A stretch of 41,579 nucleotides of DNA, taken from IMG/VR virus record IMGVR_UViG_3300008108_000259, positions 1 through 41,579 of that record. The stretch is one strand, 5' to 3'. The first letter of the stretch is position 1. Each line of letters opens with the position of its first letter. Origin of the DNA: a virus. The notes beneath the pieces are model-generated. The model had not been told where the DNA came from. It saw only the letters and a list, made by a program, of their open reading frames with translations, and made no database searches. Shown here piece by piece: positions 32,610 to 39,112 of the stretch. A program made the translations under genes and the position numbers.

Positions 32610-33358
32610 AGACCAACTTCCAGTTTAGAAATAATATATTCTTTAACAAATCCAGATCTTACAATATCTTCAACTTGGAATTCAATAATATCAACCGAGG
32701 GCATTACACGAAGAATTTTCATAAAATCAATAATACCATTCTTTTCATTTGTTTTAACTAAGTCTGATTGGGTAGCATCACCACAGAACATAATCTTAGA
32801 ATTTTCACCGACACGAGTAATGATACTATCAAGTTCATGGAAGTTTAGGTTCTGAAATTCATCAACAATAATAATTGCATTATCCAGAGTTGTACCACGA
32901 ATAAAAGAAGTGCTCCAGAAACTAATAGTACCTTGGGTTTTTAAGTTCCCATAAAGCATTTCAAAATCTGCATCCGTTGGCAACTGGAACATGTACTTAA
33001 CCATGTTCTTATATGGAATTTGATAGAGAGAAGATTTATCTTCATGGTCTCCAGGAAGAAATCCAATTTCTCTAGTTGCTACAAGAGATCTTACAATATA
33101 GATTTTTTCATATGGACTTCTCTCGTCCAAAACATCTTGAATGGCATTGTAAAGTGTTATGAATGTTTTTCCAGTTCCTGCACATCCGTATGCAACAATA
33201 TTTTTATTGGATTCATACGATTCATACAATCTTTTTTGATTCTCCGTTAAAGGATCAATGTCTTTCATTAAGTCGATATTGATTGGCTTTTTGCGTTTCA
33301 TTTGCTTAGCAGTCATTCCAACGCCAATCGGTTGATCCTCTTTTCTTCTTCTTGCCAT
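32606..33358 (-). CDS. phoH: PhoH-like ATPase
   Basis: A 250-residue P-loop ATPase: basic N-terminus, LTENQKRLYESY, Walker A GCAGTGKT (58-65), VRSLVATREIGFLPGD (sensor-like block), Walker B IIIVDEFQN (162-170), MFCGDATQSDL and the C-terminal FQVEDIVRSGFVKEYI. PhoH is widespread in marine phages; its cellular role is unsettled despite its name. It lies in an operon between the 82-residue gene and the exonuclease. Confidence 0.92.
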   Translation of the reverse strand: MARRRKEDQPIGVGMTAKQMKRKKPINIDLMKDIDPLTENQKRLYESYESNKNIVAYGCAGTGKTFITLYNAIQDVLDERSPYEKIYIVRSLVATREIGFLPGDHEDKSSLYQIPYKNMVKYMFQLPTDADFEMLYGNLKTQGTISFWSTSFIRGTTLDNAIIIVDEFQNLNFHELDSIITRVGENSKIMFCGDATQSDLVKTNEKNGIIDFMKILRVMPSVDIIEFQVEDIVRSGFVKEYIISKLEVGL

Positions 33359-33366
33359 ATAAAAAA

Positions 33367-33615
33367 TTAAATTGATTTTACTTTCGAACCAGGTACTTTT
33401 GAAGCTTTGTGGAGAACATCATTCCAACCAGGATGAGACTTTTTAAGTCTATCATAAACTTCACCAACCTCTCCAGAACTGGGACATGTTGAAGGATCAC
33501 TCCAATCCCTATCCCATTCTGGATTGTCATTTTTCCACTGGTCCCAATCATGAACACTCATTGTAACTTCTTTTTGTTCGCCAGTTACTTTATTGACTAC
33601 AGGATAAGTTGCCAT
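33367..33615 (-). CDS. Conserved cyanophage protein (82 aa)
   Basis: An 82-residue protein: MATYPVVNKVTGEQKEVTMS, VHDWDQWKNDNPEWDRDWSDPSTCPSSGEVGE, then HPGWNDVLHKASKVPGSK. It is Trp-rich. This pattern recurs in T4-like cyanophages without known function. The short MxTYPVxNKxTGEQ start resembles a small beta-hairpin protein. A late promoter lies directly upstream, overlapping the thyX stop, so unlike its neighbours it may be expressed late, for example as a virion or assembly protein. Confidence 0.7.
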   Translation of the reverse strand: MATYPVVNKVTGEQKEVTMSVHDWDQWKNDNPEWDRDWSDPSTCPSSGEVGEVYDRLKKSHPGWNDVLHKASKVPGSKVKSI

Positions 33616-33637
33616 AAATTACATAAAGATATAGGGA

Positions 33638-33645
33638 TATTTATT
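33638..33645 (-). promoter_or_regulatory. T4-type late promoter (AATAAATA)
   Basis: AATAAATA on the minus strand, 22 bases before the ATG of the 82-residue gene. Its TAA (33643-33641) is the thyX stop codon. Confidence 0.6.
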
Positions 33646-34366
33646 CAATAGTAATGGAAGGGGCGTCGGAACATTCAGAACAACCTTCACGAGTCCAACC
33701 AAGTGCTTCAGATACAGCAGGGAACTGACAGGTAAAAATACAACGAATCAATTCTGCAATCTCCATGTGTTCCTTCTGTGTACCGTGTGCAGACCGTAGA
33801 TCAATGTAATGGATCCATGACCTTACAGAACCGGTCATATAGAGGCGTGTAGGCGTTGCTAGGGGCAGTACAAACCTTGCACACTCCTTTGCCACACCCT
33901 TCTCCAGAAGGCGATTGTAGACCCTCTGAGACTGCTCAAACAAAACGCGAATGTCTTCTAGTAAAGTAAGTTTCAAATAGTCTGGAAGATCATCAATTGA
34001 GTTTTGCCGATTCTTATTATCTTGCCTACGAAGTTCTGGGAGTGGAATACTACCACCAAGAAGATTTGCATCTGCATAACGCTGCGAAAATTCCTGATAT
34101 GTAAAGCTCCTATGTCGGAGTATCTGTGCCGCAATGCCTCTTGTCGTATTAATCTCAACAGTCATTGTTGCTTGTTCAAAAATACTCCAATGCTGATGTT
34201 GAATGCAGTATTTTAATAGTCCAGAAAATTTTTCATTATCTTGATTTGCGGGATTACTGACCCTAGCACAATATGCCATGTGCTTTTCTGCATCGGGAGT
34301 AACGCTAATGAGTTTAACTTCTGGTTTCATAAACTCAAATTCAGTCTGGATATCCATCATCGTCAT
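33641..34366 (-). CDS. thyX: Flavin-dependent thymidylate synthase ThyX
   Basis: A 241-residue enzyme making dTMP from dUMP with FAD and methylene-folate. The signature RHRX7S is RHRSFTYQEFS (84-94), followed by QRYAD. Other family blocks: YCARVSNPANQDN, HWSIFEQATMTVEI, ECARFVLPLATPTRLYMTGSVRSWIHYIDLR (substrate site). GAGG lies seven bases before the ATG at 34366. It overlaps the 55-residue gene upstream by 26 bases. It supplies thymidine for an AT-rich phage genome. Confidence 0.95.
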   Translation of the reverse strand: MTMMDIQTEFEFMKPEVKLISVTPDAEKHMAYCARVSNPANQDNEKFSGLLKYCIQHQHWSIFEQATMTVEINTTRGIAAQILRHRSFTYQEFSQRYADANLLGGSIPLPELRRQDNKNRQNSIDDLPDYLKLTLLEDIRVLFEQSQRVYNRLLEKGVAKECARFVLPLATPTRLYMTGSVRSWIHYIDLRSAHGTQKEHMEIAELIRCIFTCQFPAVSEALGWTREGCSECSDAPSITIE

Positions 34367-34508
34367 AAAATACCTCGTCGTAATCTTCTATGTAAGGGGC
34401 AATTCTTTCGTACTTATATGAATCAACATCAGAGTAAACTTCTGATTTGAGACATTCTACTAAGGACTCAAGATTTTTTACTATAAGTTTGAGTTTTTCT
34501 TTATCCAT
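34341..34508 (-). CDS. Small conserved cyanophage protein (55 aa)
   Basis: A 55-residue acidic protein: MDKEKLKLIVKNLESLVECL, KSEVYSDVDSYKY, then an acidic tail EDYDEVFYDDDGYPD. It resembles small proteins located before thyX in cyanophages. One amphipathic helix is predicted at residues 3-22. It is the first gene after the promoter at 34530-34558 and overlaps thyX by 26 bases. Confidence 0.65.
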   Translation of the reverse strand: MDKEKLKLIVKNLESLVECLKSEVYSDVDSYKYERIAPYIEDYDEVFYDDDGYPD

Positions 34509-34529
34509 TTTTTAAACTCTGACAAAATA

Positions 34530-34558
34530 ATTATAGGTAAAAAAAAGAGGGGAGTCAA
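34530..34558 (-). promoter_or_regulatory. Sigma70-type promoter overlapping a terminator (TTGACT-N17-TATAAT)
   Basis: On the minus strand, -35 TTGACT (34558-34553) lies in the loop and first stem base of the terminator hairpin, and -10 TATAAT (34535-34530) follows the T run after a 17-base spacer. It should start the transcript of the 55-residue gene, thyX and downstream genes. Confidence 0.7.
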
Positions 34559-34567
34559 GTCCCCTCT
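34546..34567 (-). terminator. Rho-independent terminator of the riboswitch operon
   Basis: AGAGGGGA and TCCCCTCT form an 8-bp perfect stem with loop CTTGAC on the minus strand, followed directly by a T run (about six to eight T). It ends the operon of the 54- and 33-residue genes. Confidence 0.85.
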
Positions 34568-34571
34568 CACA

Positions 34572-34673
34572 TTAAGCAATCTGTGGTTGCTTTGCCATAT
34601 TAATCTGAGCAGCATGGAGAAGTTTTTCCCTCTTTGCTTTTTTCTTGAGATAACGAACGAAGTAAGTATTCAT
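34572..34673 (-). CDS. Tiny basic peptide (33 aa)
   Basis: A 33-residue frame: MNTYFVRYLKKKAKREKLLH, then AAQINMAKQPQIA. The ATG is preceded by a strong GGGAGG and overlaps the stop of the 54-residue gene (ATGA). The N-terminal half is a basic helix. It is the last gene before a strong terminator and belongs to the riboswitch-led unit. No known function. Confidence 0.6.
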   Translation of the reverse strand: MNTYFVRYLKKKAKREKLLHAAQINMAKQPQIA

Positions 34674-34834
34674 TTTACACCTCCCTTGGATTTTTCCATA
34701 TGGAGTTTGTTTCCATTTTCATCAACATAAAACAAAACGCCACGATAGATTTCTACGTGCGCTGGTGGTCTTACATTTTGATTTGGGCGATCTGTAGTGT
34801 CATATTCAACACCACGATAAACGACTTTAGACAT
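34670..34834 (-). CDS. DUF4278-like small protein (54 aa)
   Basis: A 54-residue protein beginning MSKVVYRGVEYDTTDRPNQN and containing EIYRGVLFYVDENGNK. The pattern YRGxxY followed by YRG resembles DUF4278, a short cyanobacterial family of unknown function. AAGGAG lies before the ATG. It is the first gene after a leader resembling a tandem glutamine riboswitch, fitting the Downstream-peptide arrangement known from cyanobacteria and their phages. Confidence 0.6.
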   Translation of the reverse strand: MSKVVYRGVEYDTTDRPNQNVRPPAHVEIYRGVLFYVDENGNKLHMEKSKGGVK

Positions 34835-34863
34835 TAGGGTTCTCCTTAATTGAAGTTAAAGAG

Positions 34864-34960
34864 CGTTCCTTCAGTCGGCGTTTGCGTCGGTTTCCCGATG
34901 AACGTTCCGTTCCGCGTCGGCTTACTTCCGTCCTATAGTACTTTAGTCATAGGATGAACG
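34864..34960 (-). promoter_or_regulatory. Tandem glutamine-riboswitch-like leader (glnA / Downstream-peptide type)
   Basis: The minus-strand leader starts CGTTCATCCTAT, a loop, ATAGGA, then CGGAAGTAAG, matching the glutamine aptamer layout (CGUUCA, stem, CGGAAGUAGG, ...GGAACG). GGAACG at 34908-34903 closes the first copy. A second CGTTCA, stem TCGG/CCGA, and final TGAAGGAACG (34873-34864) form an overlapping second copy with a diverged core. Family knowledge: these RNAs bind glutamine and often occur in tandem. Confidence 0.65.
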
Positions 34961-34970
34961 TTAGAGGATT

Positions 34971-35000
34971 ATTATACCTCTAGTTACAGTATATATGCAA
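34971..35000 (-). promoter_or_regulatory. Sigma70-type promoter of the riboswitch operon (TTGCAT-N18-TATAAT)
   Basis: Minus strand -35 TTGCAT (35000-34995), 18-base spacer, perfect -10 TATAAT (34976-34971). The predicted start, about 34963, lies immediately before the first conserved CGTTCA of the riboswitch. Confidence 0.7.
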
Positions 35001-35025
35001 GCACTTTTGTAACTTTTGTTACAAT

Positions 35026-35352
35026 TTATCTTTCAATATAACTCAAGGTATGATTGGTAGCATAAAGTTGTTGAATTATTATATCACATCCAATTTTTGG
35101 ATTACAATCTCCACAAGTATAAACATCTACTGCTGCCGTTCCTTCTTCTGGCCAAGTATGAATACTAATATGACTTTCGGATAACAAACACAAAACGGTC
35201 ACTCCTTGAGGTTCAAACTTTTTTGAGATTGTCTGTACCACAGTAGCACCACTTGCAGATGCTGCGTTTTCTAACAAGTCAATAAGACAACGCTCGTCGT
35301 CCAAAAGAACAAACGAGCATCCATACAAGTTAAGTAGATAATGCTTACCCAT
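35026..35352 (-). CDS. speD: S-adenosylmethionine decarboxylase proenzyme SpeD
   Basis: A 108-residue prokaryotic-type AdoMet decarboxylase, which supplies aminopropyl groups for spermidine. The self-cleavage motif LLSESHISIHTWPE has the E59-S60 break that makes the pyruvoyl group, with H65 and C80 (DVYTCGDC) as processing and catalytic residues. Known in several cyanophages. It follows the 62-residue gene with an 8-base overlap and ends the halogenase-containing unit. Confidence 0.92.
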   Translation of the reverse strand: MGKHYLLNLYGCSFVLLDDERCLIDLLENAASASGATVVQTISKKFEPQGVTVLCLLSESHISIHTWPEEGTAAVDVYTCGDCNPKIGCDIIIQQLYATNHTLSYIER

Positions 35353-35533
35353 CAGTTTCGTTCAAGTCTCCAAGTAAATCTCTAACAATTTTTTCGTTTC
35401 CGTCTATAGTTTTAATAGTATATAAAGAAGATTTCATATATTTTTTAATCTTTTTATATTTTTTCAATAAATTTTTTACTTCGTCAGTATTTATTGTAAC
35501 ATTTAAATTGTTATCTTTGAATCCAGAATTCAT
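35345..35533 (-). CDS. Hypothetical protein (62 aa) between halogenase and speD
   Basis: From the ATG at 35533, which has AGGAG seven bases upstream, it encodes 62 residues: MNSGFKDNNLNVTINTDEVK, then NLLKKYKKIKKYMKSSLYTI, a very basic helix, then an acidic end GDLNETDG. It overlaps the halogenase stop (ATGA) and the speD start. No family recognised. Its tight coupling to the halogenase-like gene suggests a partner or an unrelated passenger in the same transcript. Confidence 0.55.
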   Translation of the reverse strand: MNSGFKDNNLNVTINTDEVKNLLKKYKKIKKYMKSSLYTIKTIDGNEKIVRDLLGDLNETDG

Positions 35534-37014
35534 ACATTTTCTCCTACCGATTTCCAATGATCAATGTGAAAACTCTCTATCCATTTTATGTGGTCTATGG
35601 TGAGATATTCTTCATCTTCCAAAGCAAAAGGTTCTATTTCTAATTTAGTTTTCCAATTTATGTCTTTTGCTGCCATAGTAAAGGTAAACATATTAATATC
35701 TTCTTCTTTATTTGGATATTTTTCATCCAAACAATCAATATTTTCCATTATTTCATCATAATAATCATATTGAACATTTTTTTGGTCTATCCAAAAATCA
35801 GTGTCTTCTCTATAACAAGTTTTATATTGACAGAGTATAAATGATGTCCACCATTTCATAGAATCAACATACTCAGCATTAAGAGATTCAACTTCTCTCA
35901 AATAGTTTTCATTTTCTCCAAATACAGTACAGTCATAATATTTTGATAGTAACTGGGGGAGTTTTACTGAAAAATCATATGTAAAAGCTAACCCAGGAGC
36001 GTCTAGTGGTTCTAAAAATCCACCAGACAATCCTATGCTACATGTATTAAATTTAAAAGGTTTTTTATTATATCTTGGATTAAAATCAACTGTTCTTGGA
36101 GCAGCTCCATCTTCATACAAATCATCAATTAATTCATCAATAGCATTAGAAATGCTTGTATGATTTGAACTAAACACATATCCAGTTCCAACTCTAGACC
36201 AAACTGGAGTTATCCATCTCCATCCATAATCCATAGTCTTTGATATTGTATATGGATGAAGTTTATTTTTTTTATCTTCATAAGTTTCATATTCTATCGG
36301 ACAAAATACTGCTTTATTTGTAAGAAGAATGTTCGATAGATCTTGATACTTTTCATCGAAGACTTTAGTATTTACATCAGATGTACCACTCGAATTTATA
36401 AAGTAATCTGCCTTTACATGATTGCCATTAGAGAGAATAACAGATTCTATTAATCCTTTTTCATTTCTAACACAGTCAACAACAGTATCTTTTATTAATT
36501 TTATTTTTGTATTCTTTAAAGCAAGATTTTTTAAATATTTAATATACTTTGATGCGTCAAAATGCCAAGAATGTGTTTCTTCTGGACTAAGAAGAACCTT
36601 ATTATTTCTAATCAAATCAAAGAAATTTTTATTAATTAAATCATGATATGGTTTATTTTTTGACTTGTTACCAAAAGTTCTCATGTATTGATATACACTT
36701 TTGATCTTTAGATTGTCCAATTGTTTTGGTTTTTCATAAGCCTTAAATGAATGGATAAAATCATTTTCAGACCAATCCTTGTAATATACTCCATATTTAA
36801 CTGTAGCGTCAGAAGTTTTTATAAACTCCCTCATATCATGATCTTCTATATTTTTATGACACCTAATAACAGAAAGTGTTGTAGATTCTCCAACTCCTAT
36901 AGGAGGTATGTTAGGAGAACCTATAAGTGTTATTTCTCTAATAAAAGGAACTGATTTCAGAACATTGCAAGATATCCATCCAGCAGCTCCTGTTCCAACA
37001 ATACACACATGCAT
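35530..37014 (-). CDS. prnA: Flavin-dependent halogenase-like protein (PrnA family)
   Basis: A 494-residue FAD enzyme of the tryptophan-halogenase family. Visible motifs: dinucleotide-binding GTGAAGW (7-13), GVGEST (40-45), the catalytic Lys in ATVKYGVYYKDW (K73), WHFDASKY (150-157), the halogenase signature GWRWITP (264-270), and GGFLEPLDAPGL (331-342). In PrnA the last block is PLESTG, with the catalytic Glu and halide-contacting Ser-Thr; here these are Asp338, Ala339 and Pro340. The fold is clear, but halogenating activity is uncertain. Such genes are annotated prnA in other cyanophages. Confidence 0.75.
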   Translation of the reverse strand: MHVCIVGTGAAGWISCNVLKSVPFIREITLIGSPNIPPIGVGESTTLSVIRCHKNIEDHDMREFIKTSDATVKYGVYYKDWSENDFIHSFKAYEKPKQLDNLKIKSVYQYMRTFGNKSKNKPYHDLINKNFFDLIRNNKVLLSPEETHSWHFDASKYIKYLKNLALKNTKIKLIKDTVVDCVRNEKGLIESVILSNGNHVKADYFINSSGTSDVNTKVFDEKYQDLSNILLTNKAVFCPIEYETYEDKKNKLHPYTISKTMDYGWRWITPVWSRVGTGYVFSSNHTSISNAIDELIDDLYEDGAAPRTVDFNPRYNKKPFKFNTCSIGLSGGFLEPLDAPGLAFTYDFSVKLPQLLSKYYDCTVFGENENYLREVESLNAEYVDSMKWWTSFILCQYKTCYREDTDFWIDQKNVQYDYYDEIMENIDCLDEKYPNKEEDINMFTFTMAAKDINWKTKLEIEPFALEDEEYLTIDHIKWIESFHIDHWKSVGENV

Positions 37015-37016
37015 TT

Positions 37017-37235
37017 TTAGTCAGCTCTAAATCCAAATTTTTCAAATATAATTTTGAAAGGACAAACTCCAGTAATTGCTGCCAAAGACAAAACAATAGG
37101 TGGAATGTAAAGTACCCAACTAATAACTCCCCAACCTGTTAAGGTATTTCCTATTGCAACTACACATGCAATAGAAAGAAATGTCATACGAGTGGCAGAG
37201 ACATTTGATTTAATTTTACGAATAATTTTTTTCAT
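37017..37235 (-). CDS. DUF2892-type membrane protein (72 aa)
   Basis: A 72-residue protein with a basic N-terminus MKKIIRKIKSNVSATRMTFL and two hydrophobic segments (about 19-36 and 40-57), then TGVCPFKIIFEKFGF. The N-terminal Asn/Arg, the two helices and the closing GxCPxxxxF pattern fit DUF2892, the membrane part of YgaP-like proteins. Its ATG overlaps the preceding stop (ATGA), and it directly precedes the halogenase-like gene. Function unknown. Confidence 0.7.
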   Translation of the reverse strand: MKKIIRKIKSNVSATRMTFLSIACVVAIGNTLTGWGVISWVLYIPPIVLSLAAITGVCPFKIIFEKFGFRAD

Positions 37236-37540
37236 TTTCTTTTTTTTCTGTCTTCTTTTGCCTTATACCCCCACAATTTAGGATTTACTCTGCCGTACCC
37301 AAAATCTATCTTTTGTATTGATCCTGGCCCATATTTATCATAATACATATCAAAAATACGAACTCTCGATCCCCGGACAAGATCAAGTTGTTCCGAACCT
37401 TCTACGGTATACCAAATCAAATAAGCGTCATTTGGGAAAGAAATATCTTTTGCCTGCTCTAAAGTAGTTTTCTCTAATAATATTTGGCAATTATATGATG
37501 AGGGAATATTTGTATTCTGTTTATTTTCCCACTCTGTCAT
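37232..37540 (-). CDS. Conserved cyanophage hypothetical protein (102 aa)
   Basis: From the ATG at 37540 (GGAGAG six bases upstream) it encodes MTEWENKQNTNIPSSYNCQI, TTLEQAKDISFPNDAYLIWYTVEGSEQLDLVRGSRVRIFDMYYDKYG, and YGRVNPKLWGYKAKE. An earlier GTG at 37564 is open but poorly placed. The DAYLIWY...DLVRGxRVxIFDxYYDKYG pattern is a recurring cyanophage protein with no known function. Confidence 0.7.
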   Translation of the reverse strand: MTEWENKQNTNIPSSYNCQILLEKTTLEQAKDISFPNDAYLIWYTVEGSEQLDLVRGSRVRIFDMYYDKYGPGSIQKIDFGYGRVNPKLWGYKAKEDRKKRK

Positions 37541-37560
37541 TTTTCTCTCCGCAACTTTAC

Positions 37561-38148
37561 TCACGAACGACCTCCCCAGGTAATATCAGGGTAAGCCTCT
37601 TTAACATTTTCAAAAGATATCTTGTATTTATCTACTAATCTCTTATCTTTAACCAGGCAAAGAACTTCTGCTTCTTTAGAATGAAGAGATTGAAGCAGAT
37701 TTATAAACATCATTTCTCTGCGGATAGTCGTTAAACTATCATTTCCACCTTTTATATAATGATAGAGATTTTGATATTCTCTGCGAAGAGAAGTTCTTCC
37801 GCGAGCATTTAAGTCTTGTCCTGTTGCAGATTCTCCACCTTTTGATTCCATAAAAAGATTTTCAGAAAGAGTTCCTGAATAAACATTTTGATCATTTACA
37901 TCGCCATATGGAACATCTCCTTCAGGAAGGAGTGAGATAACACTTTCATCAAAGTTCCATATAAAAATTGCTTTCAAAGAATCATGTTCATATGTTTTAA
38001 GAACTTCTACTTTTTTTGCATTACTTTTTTGCTTAGAAGCAAGTTCTAGTATTTCAAATACAAAAGGATTTGTTGGAAGAGTTTCAATCTGTTTTTCAGT
38101 TGCCGTCTTCCTCTTCGTCGTCGTAGTCATAATAGTTTTCATTTTCAA
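37561..38148 (-). CDS. DUF6433-type cyanophage protein
   Basis: 195 residues as read from the first ATG; the conserved part begins at about residue 27: NPFVFEILELASKQ, NAKKVEVLKTYEHDSLKAIFIWNFDESVISLLPEGDVPY, then RREYQNLYHYIKGGNDSL, MFINLLQSLHSKEAEVLCLVKDKRLVDKYKI and AYPDITWGGRS. This is the DUF6433 family of T4-like cyanophages, function unknown. A start at the seventh codon is equally possible. The N-terminus overlaps the membrane-protein gene upstream by about 50 bases. Confidence 0.75.
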   Translation of the reverse strand: MKMKTIMTTTTKRKTATEKQIETLPTNPFVFEILELASKQKSNAKKVEVLKTYEHDSLKAIFIWNFDESVISLLPEGDVPYGDVNDQNVYSGTLSENLFMESKGGESATGQDLNARGRTSLRREYQNLYHYIKGGNDSLTTIRREMMFINLLQSLHSKEAEVLCLVKDKRLVDKYKISFENVKEAYPDITWGGRS

Positions 38149-38329
38149 ATCTTACTGATACTATTTCATCAGGAATTACCTGACCATTTTCATCAAAAAA
38201 CTCTGGGTGTAAATACGGAGGTTTTGATTCTTCCAAGTGTCTATAGGTTAACCAACCTATTATACTTCCAACCATAAAAAAGAGCAACGTGAACATTACA
38301 GTGAATGTTATGACATATGCTGTTTCCAT
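38096..38329 (-). CDS. Small membrane-anchored cyanophage protein (77 aa)
   Basis: A 77-residue protein with one N-terminal transmembrane helix (METAYVITFTVMFTLLFFMVGS, about 5-27), then WLTYRHLEESKPPYLHPEFF and an acidic tail ending DYDDEEEDGN. GGAG precedes the ATG. A short N-out or N-in anchored tail protein of this shape is frequent in cyanophage accessory regions. The role is unknown. Confidence 0.7.
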   Translation of the reverse strand: METAYVITFTVMFTLLFFMVGSIIGWLTYRHLEESKPPYLHPEFFDENGQVIPDEIVSVRFENENYYDYDDEEEDGN

Positions 38330-38347
38330 TTGTCTTCTCCAGAGAGT

Positions 38348-38554
38348 TTATTTTCTTCTAATATCAAAGTTAAATTCTATAAAGAAATGAAACTCTCTAC
38401 GGAAAAGAGAGATCATTTTACCAAACTTCACTTGAAAAGTTTTTGGTCTTTCTGATCTTCTCCTCCTATTCCTAAGTAATAACTCAACACCCCGATTAAT
38501 TTGGAGTTCTGATTTATTTAGTTTGCTTCTTTCGTCTTCCTGGTCTCTTGTCAT
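38348..38554 (-). CDS. Small basic cyanophage protein (68 aa)
   Basis: From the ATG at 38554 (GGAG eight bases upstream): MTRDQEDERSKLNKSELQIN, RGVELLLRNRRRRSERPKTFQVKFGKMISLFRREFHFFIEF. Strongly basic in the middle (RNRRRRSER). An upstream ATG at 38587 lies deeper in the overlapping gene and has no ribosome site. It overlaps the preceding gene by 41 bases. Possibly nucleic-acid binding by composition; no family is known to me. Confidence 0.6.
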   Translation of the reverse strand: MTRDQEDERSKLNKSELQINRGVELLLRNRRRRSERPKTFQVKFGKMISLFRREFHFFIEFNFDIRRK

Positions 38555-38873
38555 GACTATATCTCCAGGCATCCTCAAGAATACCATATAGATAATTTCT
38601 TATTTTTCTTGCTTGTGGTTTTGGAATATGTCCATATCCCTCACGAAGTTGTTTATGAATTTCATCTGATCCCCCCTCAAGATAATCATCCAAATCCATT
38701 ACTAAATTGTTAATTTCATTTGCAGTAGAACTTTCAATGAACTGCTCTACCTCTGCTTTTTTAGTTCCACGAACTTTTAAGTAATCATAAAAACCCAAAA
38801 CAAATTGACCATTAAAAGCATAATCAATTGCTTTTTCTACATCGTTACAAACTTCGTGAAGATTATTATCCAT
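38514..38873 (-). CDS. Hypothetical cyanophage protein (119 aa)
   Basis: Starts at the ATG at 38873 coupled to the glutaredoxin stop (TAATG): MDNNLHEVCNDVEKAIDYAF, LGFYDYLKVRGTKKAEVEQFIESSTANEINNLVMDLDDYLEGG, then a basic C-terminus YSHDKRPGRRKKQTK. It is predicted to be mostly helical. A longer frame upstream lies entirely inside the glutaredoxin gene and is unlikely. Function unknown. Confidence 0.65.
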   Translation of the reverse strand: MDNNLHEVCNDVEKAIDYAFNGQFVLGFYDYLKVRGTKKAEVEQFIESSTANEINNLVMDLDDYLEGGSDEIHKQLREGYGHIPKPQARKIRNYLYGILEDAWRYSHDKRPGRRKKQTK

Positions 38874-39109
38874 TAAACTAGATTTTGCTCCTTTAGATAT
38901 TGAACAGTATCTGTGCAACCACCAATATGTTGGTCATTTACAATCACTTGAGGAAATGTAGACCCCTCTCCAAATTCTGCATAGAATTCTTCTCGTGTAA
39001 AATCAGTATTCAGTTTATAAACTACATGCTGTAGTTGTGCCAATTCTAACACTTGCTGAACTTTTGTGCAATATGGGCAACCGTCTTTTGAATAAATTGT
39101 AAATTTCAT
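38873..39109 (-). CDS. nrdC: Glutaredoxin NrdC
   Basis: A 78-residue glutaredoxin with the active site CPYC (C11, C14) after MKFTIYSKDG, the cis-proline loop TFPQVIV and the glutathione-contacting GGCTDT (63-68). Phage glutaredoxins reduce ribonucleotide reductase, supporting dNTP synthesis together with thyX. It starts three bases after the oxygenase gene ends. Confidence 0.9.
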   Translation of the reverse strand: MKFTIYSKDGCPYCTKVQQVLELAQLQHVVYKLNTDFTREEFYAEFGEGSTFPQVIVNDQHIGGCTDTVQYLKEQNLV

Positions 39110-39112
39110 GTC

